From CAIWTU01 sp963815135 (GTDB taxonomy: Bacteria > Desulfobacterota > Desulfuromonadia > Geobacterales > Geobacteraceae), in NCBI GenBank assembly GCA_963815135.1, contig CAWFFO010000001.1:62001-126000 (forward strand): 64,000 bases of DNA. The letters are read 5' to 3'. Position 1 is the stretch's first letter; each line of letters starts with the position of its first letter. A model generated the notes under the pieces. The model made no database searches, had not been told where the DNA came from, and saw only the letters and a program-made list of their open reading frames with translations. Positions 37,733-46,502 of this stretch are shown one piece after another. Position numbers and translations under genes: made by a program.

Positions 37733-39121
37733 ATGAAACAACACATCCCACGCATCATCTCCCGGGCGGAACATATTGTTTCGCGCTCCCTGATCAGTCC
37801 CAATGCCCGAATGATTCTCTATCGCCTGAAGGATAGCGGCTACCTGGCCCACCTGGTGGGCGGCTGCGTTCGGGACCTGCTGCTGGGCCGCGAGCCCAAG
37901 GACTTCGACGTGGTCACCGACGCCACCCCGGGCGAGATAAAAAAGATCTTCCGCAACTGCAGGCTGGTGGGGCGGCGTTTCCGGCTTGCCCATCTGCATT
38001 TCCGTAATGAAATAATCGAGGTGGCAACCTTTCGTGCGCCTACGCCCGATGAGGAGGGTGAGGATGTGCAGCCTCCATCCCCGGAAGAATCCCGGCCTGA
38101 CCGTCACCCGAGGCACCTGGTGAGCGGGGAGGGGGTCATTCTGCGCGACAACATCTTCGGCACGCCGGAGGAGGATGCCCTGAGGCGGGACTTCACGGTA
38201 AACGCTCTGGCATACGACATCCGCGATTTTTCGATAATAGACTACGTCGGGGGTCTGAAAGACCTGGAACTGGGAGTGATCCGCACCATCGGTGACCCGG
38301 CGGTCCGCTTTACCGAGGACCCGGTGAGGATGCTCCGGGCAGTCCGTTTCGCGGCTCTTCTCGGTTTCACCGTCGAGGAGGCCACCTGGCGGGCCCTGGT
38401 GGCAAATGCCCCGGCCATAACCCTTTCTTCGGCACCCCGCCTGTACGAAGAGGTTCTCAAGCTGTTCCTGTCGGGTGAAGGTGAGCGAACCTACCAGCTC
38501 ATGCGGCAAAGCGGGCTCTTCGCCGCGCTCTTTCCTGCCCTGAGCGCCTGGCTTGACCGGGAATCGGACGGTTTTCCCCACGCAAGGATCGGCCGCCATC
38601 TGGAGTGGGTCGACCGGCAGACGGGCGCGGGGAAGCCGGTATCGCCGCCATTGCTGATCGCCCTCATGTTCGGCGAGTTTCTGGAGGAAACGGCCTCGAA
38701 CCTGAGCCGGGAAGGAGTTGCTCCACGGGAGGCGGTGAATGCAGCGGTGGCAGGTTTCCTCGGCGACCAGGTTCCCCTGGTGGCTATCCCGCATCGGGTC
38801 GGGCTTGCGGCCCGGGAAATTCTGGCCATTCAGGGCCGGTTGCGAAAGATCCCCGGCAAGCGTCCACAGGGGGTGCCTGGGCGTCCCGGATTCAATGATG
38901 CCCTGGATTATATGCGCTGCCGGTCTGAAGTTACGGGGGAGGGCTGGAAGGTGTTTGCGTGGTGGGAGCGCTTCTCCCGGGATAATATCCTGCCTGCATT
39001 GGCGGAAGAGGGGACGCAGGGCGAGGCAGGAAGACCGCGTCGCAGGAAACGGCGCCGGAAGCGGGGGAAGGGCTCGGAGACGAATGCAGCTCCAAACCAG
39101 CATCTGTCCGAAAACACTTAA
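37733..39121 (+). CDS. pcnB: Poly(A) polymerase I
   Basis: 462 aa from ATG 37733 (MKQHIPRIISRAEHIVSR); GTG 37715 is also in frame. The class II nucleotidyltransferase head is LVGGCVRDLLLGREPKDFDVVTDATP, with catalytic Asp57 and Asp59, and then RLVGRRFRLAHLHF. Next come DNIFGTPEEDALRRDFTVNALAYD and the RMLRAVRFAALLGF helix. PcnB-specific features over CCA-adding enzymes are the RRFRLAHLHF motif and the long basic C-terminal tail (RRRKRRRKRG). It adds 3' poly(A) tails that promote RNA decay. Confidence 0.95.
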   Translation: MKQHIPRIISRAEHIVSRSLISPNARMILYRLKDSGYLAHLVGGCVRDLLLGREPKDFDVVTDATPGEIKKIFRNCRLVGRRFRLAHLHFRNEIIEVATFRAPTPDEEGEDVQPPSPEESRPDRHPRHLVSGEGVILRDNIFGTPEEDALRRDFTVNALAYDIRDFSIIDYVGGLKDLELGVIRTIGDPAVRFTEDPVRMLRAVRFAALLGFTVEEATWRALVANAPAITLSSAPRLYEEVLKLFLSGEGERTYQLMRQSGLFAALFPALSAWLDRESDGFPHARIGRHLEWVDRQTGAGKPVSPPLLIALMFGEFLEETASNLSREGVAPREAVNAAVAGFLGDQVPLVAIPHRVGLAAREILAIQGRLRKIPGKRPQGVPGRPGFNDALDYMRCRSEVTGEGWKVFAWWERFSRDNILPALAEEGTQGEAGRPRRRKRRRKRGKGSETNAAPNQHLSENT

Positions 39122-39192
39122 CCAAAAAAGCATTAAACCAGGGCATGAAGTTAAATAATCAATTATTGTTGCATTCATAATAAGTCAATAAG

Positions 39193-39271
39193 GGCTCCTG
39201 ATCGTCATTCCCGTGGAAACGGGAATCCAGGAATTTCAAATGGTTAAAAAAACAGGTTGGATACCCGTTTT
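39193..39271. repeat. Dispersed intergenic repeat, copy 2
   Basis: Matches the element at 16762-16836 in the same orientation: GGCTCC, CGTCATTCCCGTGGAAACGG, AATCCAGGAATTTCAAA, GGATACCCGTTTT. The pairs CCCGT and ACGGG give a short hairpin. Confidence 0.75.
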
Positions 39272-39382
39272 GTTCCACCGCTAACCCGGCAAGAGAAGGG
39301 GCAGTCCGGAAATTGCAGGTTTTACAAGGTTCGAAATTGTTGAAATATTGATGCGGTAATACATAAAGGAAAGGAACTTTTG

Positions 39383-39802
39383 ATGACAGTTGGATCTAAA
39401 GAGATAGAGTGGGATGACAGTCTGATTCTCGGAATCAGGCAGATCGATGAGCAGCATCAACATTTGGTCGGCCTTTTCGGCAAATCATACCATGCCATTA
39501 TACTCGATGGCCCGCAATCGGAATTTGATCATATTGTCAAAGAACTTTCCGACTATGCAACATATCACCTTTCAACTGAAGAACGGCTGATGACGGAGTA
39601 CAGCTATCCGCAGATGAATTCACATCTGCTCGAGCATGCCGAATTTTCCCGAAACATCAGGGAATTCCGGGATAAGTGCGAGAGGGGAGATTCATCGGTA
39701 GCCATAGACGTGCTTGTCTTTCTGAGAGGCTGGCTGGTCAACCACATCTTGAAAACAGACCGTCTCTATGCCGAATTTCTTATCAGCAAAGGTGTTTCCT
39801 GA
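39383..39802 (+). CDS. Bacteriohemerythrin
   Basis: 139 aa from ATG 39383, with an AAAGGAAAGG run upstream. Ligands of the di-iron O2 site are in place: H25 (IDEQHQHL), H62 and E66 (YHLSTEERLM), H81 and H85 (HLLEHAEF), then the late HILKTDRLY His and Asp. Single-domain bacterial hemerythrins bind O2 and are common in microaerobic and anaerobic bacteria. No fused signalling domain. It precedes recQ by about 80 nt without overlap. Confidence 0.96.
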   Translation: MTVGSKEIEWDDSLILGIRQIDEQHQHLVGLFGKSYHAIILDGPQSEFDHIVKELSDYATYHLSTEERLMTEYSYPQMNSHLLEHAEFSRNIREFRDKCERGDSSVAIDVLVFLRGWLVNHILKTDRLYAEFLISKGVS

Positions 39803-39885
39803 TATTGCCTGGAGCGGTAAGTGGAGCAGGTCAGCCTTGTTTCAACCGCCATTTGACAAGGGTCTACTGAAGGACGCAGGGAAAA

Positions 39886-41745
39886 ATGACAGATATGACG
39901 GAAAGCCGCCGAATTCAATACGGGAACACGCTGGAAACTCTGACGGCTGTGTTCGGCTATCCCGCCTTCCGCCCGTACCAGGGTGAAATCATCGATGCCC
40001 TGATCCGCGGCGAGGACGCCTTCGTGCTGATGCCGACCGGCGGCGGCAAATCCCTCTGCTACCAGATACCGGCGCTGCTCCGGCCGGGGGTGGGCATTGT
40101 CGTATCGCCGCTCATCTCGCTGATGAAGGACCAGGTGGATGCGCTGCGCGCCAACGGCGTGGCCGCGGAGTTCTACAACTCGACCCTGGCCGCCGGGGAG
40201 GCCCGCAGGGTTCTTGCGCGAACTCCATGGCGGACGTCTGGACCTGCTCTACGTGGCGCCTGAGCGGCTGATGAGCCGAAGGGTTCCTCGAGCGGCTGGC
40301 GGAACTGGAGATCGCTCTGTTCGCCATCGACGAGGCTCACTGCATTTCCCAGTGGGGTCACGACTTCCGTCCCGAATATGTGCAGCTCGGACGGCTGCGC
40401 GGACTGTTCCCCAAGGTACCGATCATAGCTCTCACCGCCACCGCCGATGCCCAGACCCGGGAAGATATCCTGCAAACGGCTCGGAATTTCCCGGTCCGCC
40501 TGCCATGTCGCCGGCTTCGACCGGCCCAATATCCGTTACACTGTCGTGGACAAACAAAAGCCGTTTGCCCAGCTGCTCGATTTTCTCCGGACCCGTGAAC
40601 CCTACGACGCCGGGATCGTCTATGCCCTGAGCCGGAAAAGGGTAGAGGAGGTGGCGGCCCGTCTTGTCGATGCCGGTTTTGCTGCTGCTCCCTACCATGC
40701 GGGCCTTCCCGACCGGGAGCGGGCGCGGGTCCAGGAAGCGTTCCAGCGCGACGACCTGCAGCTCGTGGTGGCGACGGTCGCCTTCGGCATGGGCATAGAC
40801 AAGCCGAATATCCGCTTCGTCGTCCACTACGATCTGCCGAAGAATATCGAGAGCTATTACCAGGAGACAGGCAGGGCGGGCCGCGACGGTCTGCCGGCCG
40901 AGGCGCTGCTGCTGTTCGGCTATGGCGATATCGCCATCTCCCGCGGCCTGATCGAGAACGGCGGCAACCAGGAACAGAACCGCATCGAGCTGCACAAGCT
41001 GAACGCCATGGTAGGCTTCGCCGAGGCACGGAACTGCCGCCGCCGGGTGCTGCTCGGCTACTTCGGCGAGTCGCCGGATGCCGACTGCGGCAATTGCGAC
41101 ATCTGCCTCAACCCGCCGGAGCGCTACGACGCCACCGAGGATGCGCGCAAGGCTCTTTCCTGCGTCTACCGGGTCGGGCAGCGGTTCGGCATGGGCCATG
41201 TCATCGATGTCCTGCGCGGCTCGCGCAACGAAAGGGTCCGGGAGCTGGGCCATGACCGGCTCTCCACCTACGGCATCGGCGCAATGCTTGGCCAGGACGA
41301 GTGGGGGAGCATCATCCGCCAGCTGGTGCACCTCGGCTACCTGGAGCAGGACCTGGCCCGCTATTCCGTGCTCCGGCTGACCGAAGCGGCCCGCCCCCTG
41401 CTGCGCGGTGAAATGACTCTGACCCTTGCCAGGCATCGCATCAGGCCCGTCTCCGCGAAAAAGGCGAAGAAGGGGCGTGAAAAGGGGACTTTCGTACCGG
41501 GGAAAAACGACGGACTGTTCCAGGCTCTCCGCTCCCTGCGCAAGGAGATCGCCAACCGGGAGAGTGTTCCACCCTTTGTGGTGTTCGGCGATGCCACCCT
41601 TACCGAGATGGCCGCCAGACGCCCCGCGAATGCCGAAGAGATGCTGAGCATCAGCGGGGTGGGGCAGCACAAACTTGGCAAATACGGGGCGGAATTTCTC
41701 CGGGCCATTGCAGAGTTCGGCAATCCGACCGGGGACGGTTTTTGA
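39886..41745 (+). CDS. recQ: ATP-dependent DNA helicase RecQ (three frameshifts)
   Basis: From ATG 39886 the helicase core starts TLTAVFGYPAFRPYQGEIID, with Walker A LMPTGGGKSLCYQ. The frame is lost at about 40209, again at 40268 and at 40468. Removing one base at each site restores RRVLAQLHGGRLDLLYVAPE, LMSEGFLERLAELE with FAIDEAHCISQWGHDF, and REDILQRLGISRSACHVAGF. The rest to 41745 is intact, with helicase motifs (VATVAFGMGIDKPNIRF, QETGRAGRDG), the RQC zinc ligands (CRRRVLLGYFGE, CGNCDICL) and a C-terminal HRDC domain. The full product is about 615 aa. It unwinds DNA in recombination and repair. I regard the indels as likely sequence errors. Confidence 0.88.
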
Positions 41746-42039
41746 AGCATCCACGCCGTTTCCGCTGTACCTTCCCGCCAGATCCCGGTTTAAACTCACA
41801 CAAACCTGCCGTTTCCTTTCCAGCAAATCTGTAAATTACAAAATGTCCTTTGTCGAGGGTTGATAATCATATAAAGGCACCTCCCCCTCGTTGACTCTTT
41901 GGCACTCAAGCGAAAATTCCGGGGATACTATTCATAATTTGCTTCTGTCGTCAGAATAAACAATGCTGTCCGTAAAAGTCTGCACACCGCTAAACCGACA
42001 GCCAATCCGGGTTTTTAATTCATATAAAATAATTTTTGG

Positions 42040-42324
42040 ATTATTGACACCGGAATGAGGCAGGGTGTAAAAAGGGGTTAATTTGTTTTTGTTTTGATTA
42101 TGATCTGAGGATTGGAAATGGAGAGGGAAAATTCTTCATCTGGCGAATAAAGCCGTCCATATCAGCTTTTGCTGATCGGGCGGTTTTTTCATTTTTCATG
42201 TTGTTGATGGATGGAAATTGTTGATGGTACATCAATTCCAATGAATAACAGAAAGCAGAATACGGCCTGCGACGTTTTTCGAAATATGTGAAAACGCCCG
42301 AATGGAACATTTATTCGTAAACTC
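42040..42324 (+). ncRNA. Candidate small RNA element, copy A
   Basis: TTGACACCGGA at 42044, an 18-nt -35/-10 spacer and TAAAAA form a promoter-like box. About 70 nt later comes a terminator (42151-42187): GCCGTCC, then ATCAGC-TTTT-GCTGAT and GGGCGGTTTTTTC. The same arrangement, with GGTTAATTTGT after the promoter and TTCATnnnGCGA before the terminator, recurs at 59710-60003. Homology continues about 120 nt past the terminator. The stems differ by compensating changes (ATCAGC/GCTGAT versus AACAGC/GCTGTT). No shared open frame, so an RNA of about 110-125 nt is the simplest reading. It lies in the 726-nt gap after recQ. Confidence 0.6.
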
Positions 42325-42472
42325 TCAACAGCCGGTCTGGAATATTATTCGGAAGATAATTACTCTATTTTACAGATTGTTACGTCAATCGTTAAATGCT
42401 TTGGAATATTTTTGTGAAAAATTGGCACTTGAGCAGGGGCTCATCAATCAGTTGTTGGATAATGAGGATTAA

Positions 42473-43096
42473 ATGATTACTATCACAAAACCTGGCGTCA
42501 AAATTATTTTGATTTTTGTCTTAGCAGTTTTGATAAGCTTCTGGCTCGGTCGTGTGTCCAGGCCGTCTGTGGCAACGATTGATATAACTCAAAAATGGCC
42601 GTCAAAAATGCGCACCGCCATGTTATCGCTGGAACCCTGGCTGCAAAATGCACAAGCCGTTCGCCTTGGCAGGTATATAGTTTATGCCCCAAAGGAAAAC
42701 AATACGTATAAATTACGAATCATGACCGATCCTCTCAAGAAATACTTGGAAATAGATGAAAACAATGTTTCAATAATGTTCAATTCAGCAGTCAATGATA
42801 CAATATCTATTTCAGATAAAGACATAAAAAATGGTCGCAGATCTATTAGCTATGATATTTATGACGATAATGACAAGGTTATTGGCACTGTTATAGATAT
42901 AGGACGTGATGGACAACCTGATTTTAAGTATATGCGTGGCGATGGCAAAGAAATGTATGTAAGAGATGATAATAAATATATATTTGTTGCCGGGCAATGG
43001 CGTCACTATACTGTAAAAGAAAAAGAAAAAGGCGTCATTATTGACGGACAATGGAAAAAGGTAAATTTTGTAGGAAGTCACTACGAACTTCAATAG
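42473..43096 (+). CDS. Hypothetical membrane-anchored protein
   Basis: 207 aa. One N-terminal membrane helix (GVKIILIFVLAVLISFWLG) leads into a soluble, probably periplasmic, domain rich in Asp, Asn, Lys and Tyr, with repeated short beta-like units (GTVIDIGRDGQPDF, YVRDDNKYIF, VIIDGQWKKV). AT-rich codons contrast with the GC-rich upstream genes, which suggests acquisition by transfer. No known domain recognised. The ribosome site is weak (AATGAGGATTAA). Confidence 0.75.
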   Translation: MITITKPGVKIILIFVLAVLISFWLGRVSRPSVATIDITQKWPSKMRTAMLSLEPWLQNAQAVRLGRYIVYAPKENNTYKLRIMTDPLKKYLEIDENNVSIMFNSAVNDTISISDKDIKNGRRSISYDIYDDNDKVIGTVIDIGRDGQPDFKYMRGDGKEMYVRDDNKYIFVAGQWRHYTVKEKEKGVIIDGQWKKVNFVGSHYELQ

Positions 43097-43402
43097 AAAA
43101 ACGAATGCTAACTAGTGTGAAATATGAAGTGGAGATGGGAAGTTATATAATATACGGCAGGCAAGAGTATATTGCCAACACTTATAAGGCCCCTGTCCGT
43201 CAAGGGCAAAAATAGACCCTGACGATTTTGAATCGCTTTTTTTGAATGAATCGGATCAACAATTCCTTTGTTCTGACTTCATTTCTGAAAAACTCTGGGT
43301 CAGTGCCTTTTCCACCAGAAGGAAAGGTTCTGCACCAAACACTTATCGAGGTTCACACCGTTGCGGATATTGCAATTACAACGGTTGCAAGGGAACAGGA
43401 TG

Positions 43403-43485
43403 GGGTCAGGATTGCAAACTTGCAAAGTTAAAGAAATAAGGCCATGGCTGAAAAGATCAAGATTGCAACATTGCAAGCCTGACCC
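43403..43485. repeat. REP doublet (REPIN-like), solitary
   Basis: GGGTCAGGATTGCAAACTTG at the left and the inverse CAAGATTGCAACATTGCAAG-CCTGACCC at the right flank about 30 nt of unrelated sequence. The ends match the terminal repeats of the two RAYT units at 46503 and 50801, so this 83-bp unit could be a non-autonomous element mobilised by those transposases. Confidence 0.75.
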
Positions 43486-43635
43486 GACTTTTTGCCCAAT
43501 TGAGTTTGAAAGACGTTACTTCATGAAGACAGAGAGTGTCTAGATTACTGGTGGCGATTCAGTATCGGTAAACTTCACTTATATATGGCAAATCAAACAT
43601 AACCAGAACATTATGCCACGAAAGAAGGGTAATAA

Positions 43636-43974
43636 ATGTCTGTATCGTTCATATTTCCGTTGGTAATGATGTCAATATTAGTCATCAGCGTCTTAATCAA
43701 ACTAATCTACAAAAAGAAAATTGCACTTGCCATCAACAAGTTCCCTATAGAAAAGAAAAATCGGGTTCTGGAGTATCATTATAAAATATTGAAAATATAC
43801 AAAATGCTTTTGTGGATAGCTCCATTGCAGTTGGTTATCACGCCATATTTTGTATTTAAGTATGCTTCCTCGTACTCAACTAATCTAATATTGATAAATA
43901 TATCCCTTTATGCTTACGTATTGGCAGATATTTACTATAAAAGGTCAATTCTTAAGCAGTGCCGGCCGGAATAA
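43636..43974 (+). CDS. Hypothetical small membrane protein
   Basis: 112 aa behind an AAGGG site. Three predicted membrane segments (residues 4-24, about 58-76 and 82-100) with a basic cytoplasmic loop (KKKIALAINKFPIEKKNR). No conserved motif. AT-rich. It is followed 12 nt later by another small membrane protein in the same direction, so the two may be an operon. Confidence 0.65.
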   Translation: MSVSFIFPLVMMSILVISVLIKLIYKKKIALAINKFPIEKKNRVLEYHYKILKIYKMLLWIAPLQLVITPYFVFKYASSYSTNLILINISLYAYVLADIYYKRSILKQCRPE

Positions 43975-43986
43975 GGAATTAAAAGT

Positions 43987-44388
43987 ATGCAATGGATGCT
44001 TAACCTAAAGCCGTTACGGCAGAAATTAAAAATGGAAAATACTACTTCTGGCAGCATTCGATTCACAGCACAAGAAGTCCAAGAGTTGGACGGAAACCAG
44101 ATAGTTGTCTCCGTGCCGAGAAAGGAAATTACGTCCATTTGCCTCTGCTATGGCGAAGGTGTTGAAAGGCCAATTTTGCAATTCATAGCTGGAATAATAA
44201 TGTCTGCTCTAGGATTTATTCTCGGAGTGTACCCAATTCTCGGTATGTTCAGAGGGGAGACAGTTGGAGAGCCTATCGCTGTAAAACCTTTTGCATTTGC
44301 TGCACCCCTAATCTTTATTGGCGTTGCTGTCATCATCCCTATTTTCCGAAGGTCATATTACCTCCTTGTGATATCAAAACGACCGTAG
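43987..44388 (+). CDS. Hypothetical membrane protein
   Basis: 133 aa. A soluble N-terminal stretch of about 55 residues (SGSIRFTAQEVQELDGNQIVV) could form a small beta domain. Two membrane helices follow (LQFIAGIIMSALGFILGVYPI and FAFAAPLIFIGVAVIIPIF), with a short basic tail. No family known to me. It sits 12 nt after the previous membrane protein. Confidence 0.65.
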   Translation: MQWMLNLKPLRQKLKMENTTSGSIRFTAQEVQELDGNQIVVSVPRKEITSICLCYGEGVERPILQFIAGIIMSALGFILGVYPILGMFRGETVGEPIAVKPFAFAAPLIFIGVAVIIPIFRRSYYLLVISKRP

Positions 44389-44731
44389 AAAGCTAAACAT
44401 AAGAAATGCACTCCCGGAAGAAGTAATAAATTCTGCTCAAATTGCAGGGTATGAAGTGATTAGAGTAAATGAACTGAAGCCATAACCAGTGTAAAGAACT
44501 GCCCAAAACACAGCCCGGTCAGACTTTAGGCGTATATCGGGGATTTTCGCAAGCGTGTTCGTGAAAGCGATATTTTCGACCATGTTGCGTGGGTAACAGA
44601 AAAGAGAAGAACGTATGAATCTCAATAGAATGAAATAGGTCATTTTTGTCGTTGATATAATCAAGGCGGTTTTGGCCAAATTTTTGCTGTTCCGGGTGAA
44701 GCTTCTCGAATAAATGGAGTCATAACAGACA
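44389..44731. other. Intergenic, nothing recognised
   Basis: About 340 nt of AT-rich sequence between two plus-strand genes. No RNA, repeat or credible open frame found. Confidence 0.4.
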
Positions 44732-45886
44732 ATGAATACCGGATCGATTCGTTGGGCTACTCTTTTCATTTGTGTCGCCATTTTAGTTCTCGGCTACACA
44801 GCTTGGAAGGCAGTTTCCTCCAATAATACATTCAGCAGCTTTCCCGGAATGAGTCATCACAAGTACAGCCATCATGTTTACGACAATGCTGGCGTATTGC
44901 CGCCACAGGACTTGCCCAGATTCGAGCAGTACATGGATCGGATCATGGAGGAGTCTGATGTGGATATAAGGTTTGTCTTCGTCAATGGCACTGGCGATAA
45001 AACAATCGAGCAACTTGCCGTAGACTTGGTTGATAAGATGAGATTTGGGGGAAAGACTGGTGAACAACGCGGCCTGCTCCTCTTGTACGACACGGTGGGA
45101 CAACGCTTGAAGGTAGAAGTCGGGTATGGATTGGAAGAGTACTTTCCGGACGGGTTCATCAGCTATCTGGTTAACAGGCATGCTCGCATGTTTTTTGAAT
45201 CGGGAGACAAGTCAGTTGGATTGCGCTTGTTGTTAAGGTTATTGCAACATCGAATCCGGGAAGCAGTTCTAGGTGATACCTTTGATCCACAGGCAGTTAA
45301 TACACTACTGAATTCTGGCTATCTTTCAGGTGGAGCCGGTGTTAGCGCTGTAATACATGGGGATGGAAGCGTGGAAATACCCTCAAAACCACAGCTGACA
45401 GAGGCTGAGCGGAGCCCTTATGTCGCCCAGGGCTCACCGACCGAAACCTATAGCCTTTATCTCAAATGGCTGTCCCAACCGACATACGATCCGAACGTCG
45501 ATATTTTCACAGATCAATCTCGCTGCTATATGGCACGCTTACCAATGAGTCAGGCATATCTCGATTTCATTCTTATGGGCGAATACGGAAAAGGCTTCCA
45601 GGTGGTGGAGCGGCAGGGATTGGCAATACTCTATTTCACCGGAACACCTTTCGTCTCTCCCCATTTCTTTATCAAAGAAAACGATGTGTGGCGCATGGAC
45701 ATAGTAGCTGAAGTACAAAACACCCACGAGATAGTGGGCGGAATCTACAACTGGACCTATACAGGGAGTACTGACCGCTATTCCCAAGCTTTTTCCGACC
45801 TCCTTATAAACATAAATGGTTATAAGCGGTTCAAGGATGGCGACAACAGGGCTCTTGTGATAATGGGCCCCAGGAGCAAAGGCTAG
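44732..45886 (+). CDS. TPM-domain protein (YgcG family), membrane-anchored
   Basis: 384 aa. One N-terminal membrane segment (ATLFICVAILVLGYTAW) is followed by a TPM domain at about 48-160: VYDNAGVLPPQDLPRFEQYM, DIRFVFVNGTGDKTIEQLA, GLLLLYDTVGQRLKVEVGYGLEEYFPDG. The TPM fold is found in periplasmic proteins of photosystem repair and in many bacterial exported proteins, often with phosphatase-like or scaffold roles. The C-terminal 200 residues (YLKWLSQPTYDPNVD onward) match nothing I know. The start at ATG 44732 has no strong ribosome site. Confidence 0.8.
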   Translation: MNTGSIRWATLFICVAILVLGYTAWKAVSSNNTFSSFPGMSHHKYSHHVYDNAGVLPPQDLPRFEQYMDRIMEESDVDIRFVFVNGTGDKTIEQLAVDLVDKMRFGGKTGEQRGLLLLYDTVGQRLKVEVGYGLEEYFPDGFISYLVNRHARMFFESGDKSVGLRLLLRLLQHRIREAVLGDTFDPQAVNTLLNSGYLSGGAGVSAVIHGDGSVEIPSKPQLTEAERSPYVAQGSPTETYSLYLKWLSQPTYDPNVDIFTDQSRCYMARLPMSQAYLDFILMGEYGKGFQVVERQGLAILYFTGTPFVSPHFFIKENDVWRMDIVAEVQNTHEIVGGIYNWTYTGSTDRYSQAFSDLLININGYKRFKDGDNRALVIMGPRSKG

Positions 45887-46032
45887 AGGCTTTACATTCT
45901 GCGTACGGTATGCTCTAGTCAATTAGAAAATTGACACTTTTGACAGCTTGGTGGTCACTGGGCCAGATAGCAATTTTAGAGGAAAAAATATAATGTGTGA
46001 AAGCTGTTAATTGTTTGTCTAGGGGGAGAATT

Positions 46033-46488
46033 ATGAAACAACTACTGTTCATTTTGCTAATCGGTGTATTTTTTTCTTGCTCAGCCTACGCGGTGGATCT
46101 GGATGCACCTATTACCAAAAAACCAACGATACGATCAGAAATCCAGCGAGGTGGTGCAGTCACTTCAGATTGTCTCAGCGGTATTCTCACGTATTCAGAA
46201 ACTTCCGAATGCATTAGCGACATTCTTGAAGCTGAAGAAAAAAATAATGCTGGCACGGATGCTTTCAAACTAGGTGTTTTTTTTGAAGGCTACACTCATT
46301 ACGCAATTCTTGAAAGCATGAATATTCCCATGAGCGACGAGGACAGTTCGGTAAAAAAGCTGTGCCACAACGCAGCCCAGAAACTTATGGAAAACTTTAA
46401 GCTTCAGCGAAAAGATATCTATGTCATCCTCAAAATAAATGGCGCGGTTATGGACCCGTTGCTCAAGGCTGCGGACAGCACACTTTGA
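46033..46488 (+). CDS. Hypothetical exported protein
   Basis: 151 aa from ATG 46033, with AGGGGGAGA just upstream; an extension to 45997 is unlikely. Residues 1-21 form a signal peptide (MKQLLFILLIGVFFSCSAYA). The mature part has four cysteines (SDCLSG, SECISD, KLCHNA) and an even helical content, so disulfides are plausible. No family recognised. A RAYT unit begins 15 nt after the stop. Confidence 0.7.
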   Translation: MKQLLFILLIGVFFSCSAYAVDLDAPITKKPTIRSEIQRGGAVTSDCLSGILTYSETSECISDILEAEEKNNAGTDAFKLGVFFEGYTHYAILESMNIPMSDEDSSVKKLCHNAAQKLMENFKLQRKDIYVILKINGAVMDPLLKAADSTL

Positions 46489-46502
46489 GACAAAAAGGGA
46501 AC

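Noticed and set aside
42098..42310. 70-codon minus-strand frame in sRNA candidate A
   Set aside because: Copy B has no matching frame, so conservation is at the RNA or DNA level.
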